Shown here: positions 1 through 10,185 of the stretch, piece by piece
Position numbering within the stretch: the first letter of the stretch is position 1
Layout of the letters: the number at the start of each line of letters is the position of its first letter
Source of the DNA: Macrocystis pyrifera
Lineage: Eukaryota; Sar; Phaeophyceae; Laminariales; Laminariaceae
Length of the DNA: 64,000 bases
Direction of reading: 5' to 3'
Assembly: GCA_031763025.1 (NCBI GenBank)
Contig: JASSKH010000014.1
Span: 9,104,563-9,168,562, forward strand
Translations under genes and position numbers: made by a program
Notes under the pieces: generated by a model
Database searches by the model: none
What the model was told of the DNA's origin: nothing
What the model saw: the letters and a program-made list of their open reading frames with translations, nothing else

Positions 1-2
1 CA

Positions 3-95
3 ATAGTACCAGCAGAGCATGGAGCTGACGCTGCAGGCATGAAGGACATGAAGGACGACGCTACCACTGCTGATACCATCGCCTTTATGACGTGA
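3..95 (+). CDS. Possible C-terminal exon of a gene entering from the left
   Basis: An open frame runs from the window edge to a TGA at 93-95 and gives about 30 residues with an alanine/aspartate/lysine-rich composition (…GMKDMKDDATTADTIAF…). The codon choice looks more like coding DNA than the AT-rich repeats that follow. No domain is recognisable in so short a piece, and no upstream sequence is available to show a splice acceptor. It could be the last exon of a gene lying mostly outside the window, or chance. Confidence 0.3.
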   Translation: MVPAEHGADAAGMKDMKDDATTADTIAFMT

Positions 96-292
96 AGACG
101 CATGCTGTTGGAAGCGATCAACGAAAAAAACACGCAAGTACGTTAGAGAACGACACCATACATACACACGTTGTCTTTCACACACAGTCTTGGACACGCA
201 GCAGTCGGGGGTCAACGTATCGCCAGTTATTATTGCTCTTCAACATACAAGTGTTCATATAATAACATGTCATCAGGGCCATGTGGTCTATT

Positions 293-506
293 TATACTTT
301 CTTTTATTCAACACGAAGCTTCTAGTAGAGGCAAATCTGATGGTAGGGCTAGTAGGTCGGAAACGTAAACTGTTCGCGACAGCTCGTGACAAGTTGACAT
401 ATATACTTTCTTTTATTCAATACGAAGCTTCTAGTAGAGGCAAATCTGATGGTAGGGCTAGTAGATCAGAAAACGTAAACTGTTCGCGACAGCTCGTGAC
501 AAGTTG
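293..506 (+). repeat. Tandem duplication, two ~104-bp copies
   Basis: The block at 293-396 is repeated almost exactly at 402-506 with only five bases between. Both copies run from TATACTTTCTTTTATTCAA to GACAGCTCGTGACAAGTTG. The second copy has a small insertion and two substitutions near its middle. The open frames across the unit are not convincing coding sequence. Confidence 0.9.
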
Positions 507-654
507 TTGCCATGGTATTTGTATATACAGTATAGGCAAAAAAAATCATGCATTCATACGCAGATGACGAATGGTTTCGATAGACAGTTCCCTCAAGGGG
601 ACGCTAGCACCCTCAGGAAAGCGTCGTCAATAGAGTTGCACCCCGGCCTCAAAA

Positions 655-1470
655 TTTGGAACCGGGTACCCGACCGGATGAGCGGCGTTCCGGCCGGAAC
701 CAGAACCGGGTACCCGGGGCTCCGGCGGACACGGGTACGCGGGTCATCAGACACTATTGGCTCTCCTTTCATAGCCGTTGAGTGGGGCACATGGTACCCG
801 AGTACCCGGGTACCCAAACTCCTGGGTACCCTGTTCACCATACCCTATTATTTTGCTCCCTTTTTGCGTTTGAGCGGTGGCGTGGTAGGGCGGACACGGG
901 TACCCGGTTTACCATACACTATTTGCTCCCTTTTTCGCGTTTGATCGGTGGCGTGGTAAGCGGACACCCGGGTTACCGTACACTATTTACGTGGTGGTAG
1001 ATCTCACTGCCGCAATCACAACGGTCTCTCTACGAACAGCAACATCGAAAGGTTGGGACTTCTCGTGCTTGGTCTACCTTTTGTGGTTCATGGTAAAGTA
1101 GGGCCATCTACGCTGTGTTAGGGGTATCGTGCGCCTCTGTTTACTCGTGTGTAGCATGTTGTGCAAACGTACAGTAGGCAGGAGTATCCTCTATTGTCGG
1201 TCTGTAGTCTGCAGGGGCGGAAGGCGAAAGTCTAGGGGCACCGCTGCTACTGCAGTGTATGTATGAATCAAGGTTACCCCAGTCTTAGGGCCTCCGTATA
1301 GAACAATTGACGGGTACCCGGGTACCCGGGGTACAAATACCCGCGATTCCGTGAGTTGGACTGGGGACGGTTCCGGTTCCGACCGTTCCGGGTGACCGCC
1401 ACCGGGTACCCGGTTCTCAGTCAGGCGGGGTGCAACTCTAGTCGTCAAGTACCCGCACGTAGGCATTTCG
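655..1470. repeat. Cluster of GGGTACCC palindromes
   Basis: Two sub-clusters (about 655-990 and 1310-1470) are packed with the 8-base palindrome GGGTACCC or one-base variants, often extended to CCGGGTACCCGG. The spacing is irregular and the intervening sequence is partly related (GGTGGCGTGGTA…GCGGACACGGG occurs twice at 870-970), so this is a degenerate minisatellite rather than a clean tandem array. ORFs through it are artefacts of the palindrome. 970-1310 shows nothing recognisable. Confidence 0.75.
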
Positions 1471-1810
1471 GCAACATATACATACGACTTGGAATTAGAG
1501 TAAGGGATTTGCAAACAAGATCCGTGTTTTCGTGGTTGTGGAATGGTTGACGCAACTATACGAGACGAGAATCCTGAGCGTTTTAGCCAATTTTTGCACT
1601 TTTTTGGGCCCAACACCTTACTACCCATCAAGGTAACGTAGATATGCGCCCAGCAGCATCTTCGACGACGACTGCCTAAGACGTTTAAGGTCCGTCTTAA
1701 CTAGAAACCTTTTTCATGACAATCGAATAGGAAAAAAATAGTTTGATTTGATTTTAATAGGGTTTCGTGAAAAATAAGCCTTTCGGTCCAACCGAGGAAT
1801 GTCGCAGTAA

Positions 1811-2316
1811 ACAAAAAATCGAACAACGCACAACAAGGGTCAACGAACACCAGAGGGCAACCAACGAGGCGCGCGACGGCCCGCGTCCTCCCCGGGGCGC
1901 CGCGGTCAGAGGCCGATTGTTTCTGCCGGCACCGCCGAAGAGGCTATTGCTCTTGGGATGTCTTGGGTGGCTGGCGCAGCCCCGAAACCCCACGCAGACA
2001 GCAGTGACGGGGATACATCGATCGAACTGAGCGAAGTCGTGACCTGGTTGGTGCTCGTGTGGTTTGCGAGGCAAAGAGGATTGAAAATTGGGTTTGCGAC
2101 GGCCTTGTGAAAAACATTTGGCGCCGCGGATCGTCTACGCTGTGCTATTAATAGGAGCCGTCGAACCTCGCGCTGCCGTTGCTCCGGTGGCCCTGTCTCT
2201 CGATAATGGCGGATCTCACATGTGAAGTAGTCGACAACACGGCTCAGGTTTGCGTGGCTTGCTTCGGTTTCATGAACATGCCACGTCGAACTGGACAAAC
2301 CTCCCGCATCGAATGA
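1811..2316 (+). pseudogene. Coding-like stretch, unidentified, probably decayed
   Basis: An open frame at 1811-2110 has GC-rich coding-like composition but lacks an ATG for most of its length. A separate ATG frame follows at 2206-2316 (37 codons, four cysteine/methionine-rich segments). The two are out of register, and neither is long enough to be a gene alone. I do not recognise a domain. It may be a broken gene or transposon fragment, or a CpG-rich non-coding segment. 1471-1810 and 2317-2624 hold nothing else I can support. Confidence 0.2.
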
Positions 2317-2624
2317 CACGAAGAGCAAAAGAAGTCCCAAACGACTTCTTGTCGAATTTGTTTTAATCTTTCGCATCGCATCAAATGTTAAAATGCCTAC
2401 GTAATTGATGATTCACTTTTCGACCAGTCACATGCAAATCAAATCAAACGAAAGAAGTATTGGCAGAGTATCATAAAGAAACGTTTCTCGCCAACAAGAT
2501 GAAATATGTGATGTTTACGCAAACAGGGATGCTAATTCACAATCATCCATTTGCCAATCAAAACATAAATTTCAGCACCTCAAACAATCAAGGTTTACAA
2601 CCTGGTATTAATAGCATGCCTTTT

Positions 2625-2868
2625 TCTCTTTGTTTCGTTTTTGTTTCTCTAGGTCATGGAATGTGTATGTCGTGCCTGTCGTACGCAGTATGATGACATG
2701 GCATTGCATTACATACGTGGCAACGTAGTATCTCTGTGGCGTAGCTTTGTGACCACAGAACTTGTATCTCTCTAGGTTTGAAGAATCGGCACGGACACTG
2801 GTTGTGCTGGATGTCGACGCGTAGAAAGAACGGTTTAATGTGAAGAAAACAACAACAACAACAACATA
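2625..2868 (+). mobile_element. LINE 3'-end fragment with (AAC)n tail
   Basis: This matches the 3'-terminal sequence of the LINE copy at 20135-21310: shared blocks include TGTGACCACAGA, GAAGAATC(G/A)GCACGGACACT and GGATGTCGACG…AGAA…AACGGTTTAATGTGAAGAA. It ends in an AAC microsatellite, whereas other copies end in CA repeats. A 5'-truncated copy ending in a simple repeat is the normal product of LINE target-primed reverse transcription. 2869-3438 holds no recognised feature apart from a C run near 3291. Confidence 0.8.
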
Positions 2869-3438
2869 TAATGGTAATATTTTACATACTATTGTTTGTT
2901 GTAGCATGATATACCCGAAAATCACCAGATATCTTGCTTTGGTTTACTGGATCAGAAAAAACGAGTGTATGGTGCTCTCACGTATCCCTACGGTTTCTGC
3001 CCAATGCTTTGGTTGAGTTCAATCCTTCGGGAGTGACAGTGCTATTACCCAGGCGGACAAGATGACCTGAGCCGCGGCCGGAGATCAGATCGGAGAACGA
3101 AGGTCGTGGCGAAGGCATCCGTCTCAGATTAATAGCAAGGGTGGGGAGATGATGCACGTGTTTATGTACGGACACATACTTAGAGTCGAGACCCATGAAT
3201 TTGTTTTGTTCACTGGGTACGGATTTCGAAGTTTAAAGCTGGGTGATTTCTACTCGGCCGATATAGTTGGAAGCAATTTCAATGAAACGCCCCCCCCCCG
3301 TTATGCAGTGCTTGAGTAATATTGTCATTGATGTCAGCATAAAGTACGGTCACGTACGTAGCGAGGAGCTATGAGTATGGTACTACGCCCGTGCGCGTAC
3401 CTATGCATTGTTTATCACTGTTATTTTTTTCAGTGGTA

Positions 3439-4156
3439 TGCAATGAGTATTTTTAGTGGTTGGTTCATAAGGAAGACATAGCTTTAGACTGTCGAGAGAT
3501 TCGGGTGGTATTATACTGGCTTCGAGGAGTAAGATATTTTGTATTTTATTGGATATACTGACCTCTAGGAGTAGGATATTTAGGATTTTCGTGATTTTAT
3601 TTGAATCGAAGGGCGATGTGTACACAGCCGGGAGGCGGTTGTGCGTGTGTAGTAGTTTTTTTTTAACTGATGACGGTTTGGTTATCGCGGACAGACGTCC
3701 GTAGTTACGGCAGTTGAGTGTTTAGTTCTGCGTGTGTACTAGTTTTTGAACTGATGATCGTTTCAATATCGCGGACATAGGTCCGTAGTTGCGGCAGTTC
3801 AGTGTTTGGGAGATTGTTGATGCTTATGCATGGGCAGTAGGATTTGGAATTTGTAAGGAATTTGAGCTTTTGGATTCTGGACGAGTTTGGTATTTGCTTA
3901 GCAGGGAGGCAGCTGTTTTAGGGATTTCGAGATTTCTGTGTTCGAATTGGTGGCGCCATATATACTACTTGTAGTGTCACGACGACAACACCCATGCGTT
4001 GGATGGTTTTGTAGACCTACAGTATTACGGCATTGACACAATGATCATGACATTGTGCCGCGAATGGGGAGGCTGTAAGAACATAGCAGTTGCTCACAGT
4101 CGCGCAAATGTCTGATGCATTCTGATTGGCTGATTGGTGTGATTTATGTAACTGCA
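3439..4156 (+). mobile_element. Copia-type solo LTR (approximate ends)
   Basis: About 700 bp matches, in reverse complement, the sequence at 41977-42680 that lies directly downstream of a copia RNase H fragment. Shared blocks include GAAGGGCGATGTGTACA, GTCCGTAGTT, GGGAGATTGTTGA, TGTGCCGCGAATGGGGAGG and GTCGCGCAAATGTCT. No pol sequence flanks this copy, so it is read as a solo LTR. Inside, a block of about 60 bp (…GATCG/GGACATAGGTCCGTAGTTGCGGCAGTT…) is duplicated at 3670-3720 and 3745-3800. Exact ends are uncertain; the target duplication was not resolved. Confidence 0.65.
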
Positions 4157-4410
4157 AATTGTCCAAGGGGCATATGCAGTGGGTTTTGTGCTTCCCCGAA
4201 TGGGTTGCATAACAATATATTTGGATGGTTTTCTAGGGTGACGGGGAAGAGGGATGAGAGCCCGCTTGACCTCACAATTCAACTCAACCACAACTCAACT
4301 ACAATTACAAGAACAACACCATCTCTTCTTCTTCTCCCTCGCCTCATGGCGAGGTCGAGCGGCGCCACACTCGGTGTACGAGTTTTCCTCTTACTGCAGG
4401 CTCCACAATT
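4157..4410 (+). repeat. Dispersed repeat F, copy 1
   Basis: Homologous in reverse complement to about 38725-38965: both contain CCCGAATGGGTTGCATAA, TTTTGGATG(G/A)TTTTC, GGGTGACGGGGAAG-like sequence, CCATCTCTTCTT and CGCCTCATGGC. The copies are diverged. Partial similarity (TCTCTTCTTTTGCTCCCGCGC) also occurs at 42680-42705 beside the copia fragment, so this may be part of a retroelement 3' region. Class unknown. Confidence 0.6.
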
Positions 4411-5442
4411 CTCGTACACTCACCCGGATGTTCGACGGCTTCAGGTGAGCCTCGATAACGCTATCGTCAACGACGTCACCGTAGGCCGTGTCAAGACTAT
4501 AGCGCGATCGACAGCTTGAATGTTGCCTTCATTATTTGGAAGGGGTAAGGACTCGTACTATGGGTTTAGATGTTTTAGATGGATACATCAACAGGGAACG
4601 GTCGTCGGTGTTCGACGTGCGGCTTCAAGGTGCCTTCGTAAAAGACTACCAATACATGACCCTTACTGTGATGGGTGCTGTCGCAGAACCCATCACCATC
4701 AACATGGTCGTGTGGGTTCAACATCCGCAGTGCCCAGATCGACTCGTCGTCCACCGAAAATATCAGGTTCGTGTATAGACTAAACGTTACGTCTTCCTTC
4801 TCAAAGTTCTCACGTACTAATTGCAAATGTTCAAAATTATACTTTAACAATGTCAACAGGAGTGTCAAAAATCACATCCGTGAGAGGTGTGCCTGTCTTA
4901 CTCCGTATTACACACATGCTTCAAGGTGTTGCGGGCGATTCACTCATCGTAGACTCAATAGGCCTTGTACACTGTTCTACATGCTATGTTCCCCCTTCGC
5001 CTTCCATGTGCCAGAGAGGTCTCCATGATCCCCCGCCCCGATCGGTTCTACGAAGACAACCCATCTGCATTTCTTCAACTCAAGCTGTCCACAGCATCCC
5101 TACGTCGATGAATGGGCTTCTGGAAAGTCGGACCACTTCGAGCTATTGCTGCCCCCTGCTGAACGTACGACACCGTCTACTACAAACGATAGCGACACCG
5201 ACGACGAGGACAGTCCCGGACACGGAGAAGCCGGACACGGAGAAGCGGACAACACTCCCGACGAAGAGGACACGTCTCATCGTGGAGATGGAAACAACTG
5301 TGACTTTACCCCACCAACACACAAGTTCCGGAAACCAATTTATCGCCTAGGCGAGTCATCACAACACTCTGACTTCGCTCCCAGTAACACACGACTCCCG
5401 AAAACCAATTTCGCGCCTAAGCGAGCCATCAAACCACTGTGA
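4346..5442 (+). pseudogene. Coding-like region broken over three frames, unidentified
   Basis: Several adjoining open stretches look coding but lie in different frames. An ATG frame at 4560-4778 gives a 72-residue hydrophobic/acidic mix. A second frame starts at ATG 4850 and reads well to about 4980. A third starts at ATG 4985 and reads to about 5095. A fourth runs from about 5095 to a stop at 5442 and carries a strongly acidic Asp/Glu/Gly/Thr-rich segment (NDSDTDDEDSPGHGEAG). Abrupt frame changes without clear splice sites suggest a decayed gene or transposon ORF, though short introns cannot be excluded. I recognise no family. The last frame runs into the minisatellite that follows. Confidence 0.35.
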
Positions 5443-5790
5443 CGTCGATTTCACCAACACACGACACCCAAAAATATCAATATCGCGCCCAAGCGAGCCA
5501 CCTCAACACTGTGACTTCGCTCCCACAATCACATGACTCCTGAAACTCATTTCATCGCCAAAGCGAGTCACTACACCACTGTGATTTCGCTCTCACCAAC
5601 ACACGACTCCCCCGAATCCATCTCCGCGCCAAACCGAGCCACCTAAGTACTGTGACTTCGCTCTCATAAACACACGACTCCCGGAACTATTAACTAGCCA
5701 AAGCGAGCCACCACAACGCTGTGAACACGCGACTCTCGGAGACCAATTGGTCGCCTAAGCAAGCCATCAAAACACTTTGACATGGCACTT
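5295..5790 (+). repeat. 72-bp minisatellite, about 7 degenerate copies
   Basis: Repeated unit of about 71-75 bp with the recurrent pieces CACTGTGACTTCGCT, AACACACGACTCCC, AACCAATTTCGCGCC and AAGCGAGCCACC. The copies are diverged and of slightly uneven length. The first copies are in frame with the acidic coding-like segment upstream; later copies contain stops. Confidence 0.85.
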
Positions 5791-5939
5791 CTAAATAACC
5801 CATTCTCCGTCAATGCATGGTTCTCTTTATGCTTGATCCTCCGTGATTTTCATTTTATTTCTTTATCTGTCTTTGTTGTTGTCGTTACGAAAGGAGTCGT
5901 GTGACGTGGATGGATGACAGCCCTGCATTGCTCGTTTCG

Positions 5940-6415
5940 TATTGTCTGACGCATCCTCTCCGGGGGTGGGGCATAGTTGACGAACGCAGGACGGAGACGG
6001 TAGACAGGGTAGCAAGGTACCAGCCCGCCTAGTAGAGAGAACCTGGCTATGCTACTCGTACCAAAAACGTCTGCGGCTGCCTGGAGGGTGCTTTCTTCTT
6101 CGGTTTCCCTGTTATTCCCTTGGTTCATAGTCTTACTCTGTTTGTATGCAGTGCGAAGTGGTGCTGCTTTTTTTGCTCGTTCTTTTTGAGTGTCTGCCAC
6201 GTCTCCTGAGGAGAGGCACGGCAGTTTTTTATTTCTTTTCCTTTTTCTCTTCGGTTTGTTTCTTGGATTCATGTTGTTTTGTTTTTTTGCTTGTTCGTTT
6301 CCTTTGGTTATCTCTCTATAATGGGATGTGTATGTCCTGCCTGTCATATCCAGTGTGATGGCATGGCATTGAGTTGTCTACTCTGCTTACTACATAAAAA
6401 TGTAGTATCTCTGTG
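5940..6415 (+). mobile_element. LINE 3' end: last codons plus 3' UTR
   Basis: The frame ends RVARYQPA-stop at about 6034, matching the end of the LINE C-terminus at 20711 (RVARYQAD-stop). It is followed by a T-rich 3' UTR carrying the shared block GATGTGTATGTC(C/G)TGCCTGTC. The copy breaks off at about 6415, against an oppositely oriented LINE fragment. It therefore lacks the CA/AAC tail. Confidence 0.65.
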
Positions 6416-6423
6416 TGTGTTAT

Positions 6424-6735
6424 GTGGGAGCTAGAAGCCAATGACCCGCAAAAGGACTTAGCGGTGAGCCGTTCGAAGCATGTCCGAAGTATTCCGCTCT
6501 GAGGGTCCACGTCACATATCCGTACAGCAGGGTATCAATCACCTCGGCCATCGGCATTCGGACTTTCAGGCCACGGGGGGCGGTCCTCTTACCATAAAAC
6601 TCCGGCCCGTTGAGGCGCGCCCATATAAGACGGATCTGTGGGTCGATTTCGAGCGAGAGGTCAACGTTTTCGTGGATACTGACGCCTAGGTTTAAGAACT
6701 GGGTCGTCTGTTTACACCTCTGGCCTGCTGCTTCG
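6424..6735 (-). pseudogene. LINE reverse transcriptase fragment (post-palm region)
   Basis: Minus-strand translation gives a run including FLNLGVSIHENVD, IDPQIRLIWARLN, APRGLKVRMPMAEVIDTLL and YGYVTWTLRAEYFGHASN. This is the pattern found after the catalytic palm in non-LTR reverse transcriptases (strain…LGxxIxxD…IxxRIxxA…K…v…LLYGaeTWtl). Only about 100 residues remain, with no catalytic YADD box, and the fragment is bounded by other repeat pieces. It is a dead relic. It may belong to the same LINE lineage as the 3' ends elsewhere, but no copy here links them. Confidence 0.65.
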
Positions 6736-7007
6736 ATGACTGCTGTGTTGACGTTGCTTTCGATTCGGGAGAAGGAGCGAGAGAGGGCTGTGCTAACTTT
6801 AGTCTGGGCGAAGGAGAGGAGAGGGAGAGATAGCGGTGATTTGTGTGTTGGGTCAACAGTAGAGAGAGCGTATGGACCTGATCATAGACAGCAAGCACAT
6901 GGTTCTTGCCTATCGTCGTGGTACCAGAGAGGTAAGAGGCGGGCATGAACTCTGCGTTGGTGATTGGTCGTTGTGGTCGAGTAGTCTGGCCATTTTCGTG
7001 TAGGAGG

Positions 7008-7569
7008 TAGGCTGAGCCTCCGTGGGCTCGCTTTTCTCAGTTTATTAGGCTTGAAAACAAAAAAAAGGCTCTGATGGACTATCCCCGCCTTTAAAAAAAA
7101 ACACGGTTTTTGGGGTCGTTTCAAGTAAAAAGAACAGAAATAGGCGCACTAAAAAAAAACTGTTTCCGGTTTTCGGATTTGCAAAATCGACGAGATCGCA
7201 AGGAAATGGGTTTTTGCTGGTAGGAAGCAGGCCTAATCTGCGCTAATCGTGACAACAGCGCTGCTGCGCTACCCAGAGGCCAGCAAGGCATCCCTGTAGT
7301 TATTTAGCATTACATATGAGGCTCTGGGTTGCAGTGTTGCGGTGGTGCTGTGCGCGCGAAAAACAGGGTTTACATCTCATTGATTGGCGTTATTACAGAG
7401 GGGTCGGATAAACAAAGGCTGAATTATTGCTTCCAGGGGTGGAAATAGGGCCCGTCGCCGAAAAATAGGCTCCGGGTTTTTTTTTTTCAAGCCCCTCTTC
7501 TTGGGATCATAAAATCGGAGAAAGGCTCTTTTGGGCTTTTTGGGCTAAATCCCAAGGAGGCTCAGCCTA
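7008..7569. mobile_element. Non-autonomous hAT-like MITE with 8-bp TSD
   Basis: Terminal inverted repeats of 19 bp, TAGGCTGAGCCTCCGTGGG on the left and TAGGCTGAGCCTCCTTGGG on the right (reverse complement), one mismatch. They are flanked by GTAGGAGG (7000-7007) and GTAGGTGG (7570-7577), an 8-bp target duplication with one mismatch. The 562-bp interior has poly-A/T runs and no transposase frame. Eight-base duplications with short TIRs are typical of the hAT superfamily. The superfamily is an inference; the TIR/TSD structure is visible. Confidence 0.75.
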
Positions 7570-7577
7570 GTAGGTGG

Positions 7578-8404
7578 TTACAAAAATCGGGTAACTCTTG
7601 GGGGCTAAGTAGACATAATCGGGTGTACCCGGCAAAAATGTGGCCAGCATCAGGTAGGCTCCGTCGTTGGCCAATCAGATGGCCTCCAGGGGCCGTTGCG
7701 GTTACTAATATAGAAGGGTACCGACTTTGGGCGCAAAGGCATCGGGTATATACCCGATTTTGGCCACTTTTCTTCTTTTTTAACCCGGTCGGGCGTTTGG
7801 ATCGTGCTTGACCCAGTTGCGTCGAAGACGTGCGGACGGCAATTTGCTGTATCTGGATGCCGGGTCAAGCGGGAAACACCCCCAGGCAGATCGTGGAGAG
7901 AGATCCGACACATTCTGAGTTGAGAAAAACCAATTTGCGACGTTTCCGGGAGAAATGCTCATGCGAAATGCGAATGTGCTGGAAGTTGTTTTTCAACTGA
8001 CTGCAAATCCGACGGCATAAGAAATAGCCTACGATGATACTGAAGCAGTTGCGCACATCAAACATTCCTGCGCGAAAATGAGCGATGTCACTTCTTCCGA
8101 TCAATAGGACTGCAGCAGGAGTATTCTTGTATAGTATTACTGTGTTCATGTATTTTTCTTGCAGAATTGTAGCAGAGAGAGCGAAAAAATATCTACAGTT
8201 TACATTTATTCTTGAAGAAATTAATCAGGAAAATCAGGAAAATCAGGACTACAAACATTGTGAGGATGCTAACGGCCCATCAAGTTCTAATCGTCCCGCG
8301 AGGCGGCGCAGAAGCCTGGCAAAAGGTTTGGCAAATGATTTGGATGGGTCTACACGACGGAGCGGGGAGGTACATACGGAAATGGCATGACGCGGAGTAC
8401 GCGA
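7578..8404. other. No recognisable gene
   Basis: About 830 bp with short scattered ORFs on both strands, none with domain-like sequence. Composition is unremarkable and I see no terminal repeats or RNA gene. Confidence 0.6.
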
Positions 8405-8650
8405 GCTACGTGAGAGTCGTTATTTAACGACACGTATTAGGTAAAATAAAATGCCAAATTGGTAGGTTTTTGGAAAGCTGGATGAGCCAATTTAGCGATT
8501 TTTTGCCGAACGTTTTATGGACAATCTCCAAGCTCTTCCTTGGCAACTTTATGGAAATTGGATTTGCCATTTCGTTTAGAAAGTTTTTAGCAAAGCTTGA
8601 AAAGGCAAATATCAAATAAAAAATAACCAGTTTGGCAAGTTTTCACAGTG
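8405..8650 (+). repeat. Dispersed repeat E, copy 1, with internal inverted repeats
   Basis: Begins with the palindrome GTCGTTATTTAACGAC, then CACGTATTAGG…GCCAAATTGG…GCCAATTTAGC…TTTTTGCC…TTTTATGG. The same order is found at 19938-20060 (GTCGTTTTCAACGACACGTAT…CAAATTGGCATGG…GGCCAATTTAGCATG). In this copy TGCCAAATTGGTAGGTTTTT (8452) is mirrored by CCAGTTTGGCA near 8628-8638. It is possibly a MITE-like element, but similarity extends outside the inverted repeat, so its true ends are unknown. Confidence 0.5.
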
Positions 8651-8886
8651 TTGTTAAAAACTTGAATAATTTCGAAGTAGACACGTAATACGTATCCGGT
8701 ACGTATTGAACGAATACTAACGTGAAACACCACATGCGGGTGGCATTTCAACTAGTATTAATAGTAGTAGTGTTAGATATCGTACAGGAATTTTCAAAAT
8801 ATCGTTCTAGTAAAAAGAAAAATCGAACCGAAATGAGTCTGGTATGTCGATCATAATTTCGACAGGGTTGAACGAAAGATAACTGT

Positions 8887-9277
8887 TGTAAAGTCGATGC
8901 TCGCACTGAGAGCCGATCCTGTCGCGTAGAAGTCGCCGTGGAGAGGTCGCGAAGCGAGGGCCCCTTATAGGCATCCTTACGGCCGACGTAAGCCGAGCAG
9001 ACTTCTTTCTCGTACTTAGCAAGATATTGCCAGACCCAAGGGGGTCGAGGTTATTAGAGTAACAACGCTGGGGGTCACAAGGACCTTACCTGATCGGGTC
9101 GATTCTGGAGGTCTTCGAAATCAGCTTGAGGGAGAGCTCAACGCGGTCCATGCTGCGAAGCTCTAACAACCCGATATCTAATCCGGTGGGATCTTTCATG
9201 CTTGACTTTGAGAGGTATCCCTCCTTGCATGTGTGTTCCGAGGTCTACGACCGACACGTCTTACCCTGCCCGTGACA
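8887..9277 (-). repeat. TRIM 3' LTR
   Basis: Minus strand starts TGTCACGGGCAGGGTAAG and ends GACTTTACA. Three extra bases (ACA) separate this end from the GTTA target-duplication copy, suggesting imprecise end processing or later mutation. Confidence 0.8.
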
Positions 9278-9290
9278 TTGCCCTCCTCTT
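9278..9290 (-). promoter_or_regulatory. TRIM polypurine tract
   Basis: The minus strand reads AAGAGGAGGGCAA directly before the 3' LTR start, in the position used to prime plus-strand synthesis. Confidence 0.65.
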
Positions 9291-10159
9291 TATTCGCCTC
9301 AAGTTCATCTTAACTAAGGATGGTTTTGTGGCGTCATCTGGAGGATGATTAAGAGTCAAGGAACAGGGTAACGATCTATCGGACCTGGACACAACAGCTG
9401 TTATCATGCTTGCATCAAATCCACTCCATAGAACTGTCGTATCGAGCAAACACTAGTGTAAGTAACACCGGGACAGCGAAGATGCGTACATGACTAAGCT
9501 TGCATGCTGACAGCGTATGCTGGAGTTAGTTTGGGGGTTCTAAATATGTTTTCAACGAACTAATTTCGTGTGGCCGGACGTCCAGTGCGCCCCTCGTGGG
9601 TGCTGTTCAGAGACACCACAAGGCAGTCGATATTTCGAAATCGGCTAAGTTGATATTTGTCATCACACCATGGACTCTGCTTATTTGGGGCGGAGCCGCG
9701 TGGCTCCCACTCCCGGTGTGTATAATTTTTAAACAATGTATGGTTACACGGTGGAGTTATTGTTTTGATCTCTTTAGAACGTGTGTGTGGAGCCTGTGCG
9801 TGATGTGTCATGTCTCTTGACGTCCTCTCCTCGTTGAGTACAACAACTTTTTAAACAGTTCCTTGCCCCGGGGATTCCCACCAGAATGCCGGTTAGAGTG
9901 TTCTTCAGGTGGTGTCAAACACGTGTATATGCTGCCGGTGTCTGATGTTGCTACTCTTATCACCGTTGTCGACTTTTTCTGCCTACAGTTGAGTCGACTA
10001 TGCTTACCATCTTGTTCTTGTATATATGTGTGTGAAAATATATATCATATGCCGCGGAGTATCTGAGAACTTTTTTTGCGCTGTCTCAATTTTGCGCTCA
10101 GCTCTCACCTACTTGACGCTTCCGTTTGGCATTCAGGTCCTCATGTATTCGTACTCGTA

Positions 10160-10184
10160 GGTTCGAATCCCACGGTGGCCACCA
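10160..10184 (-). promoter_or_regulatory. TRIM primer-binding site copied from a tRNA 3' end
   Basis: The plus strand reads GGTTCGAATCCCAC, then GGTGGCC, then ACCA: the T-loop/T-stem, seven acceptor bases, discriminator and CCA of a tRNA. The minus strand is therefore complementary to a tRNA 3' end over at least 25 bases, starting one base from the LTR. Usual sites are about 18 bases. No matching 5' half of a tRNA (GGCCACC…) occurs upstream, so this is not a tRNA gene. Confidence 0.75.
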
Positions 10185-10185
10185 A

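Noticed and set aside
10112-10184. tRNA gene suggested by T-loop and CCA end
   Set aside because: Only the 3' half matches a tRNA, no 5' acceptor strand (GGCCACC) is present, and the position next to an LTR explains it as a primer-binding site.
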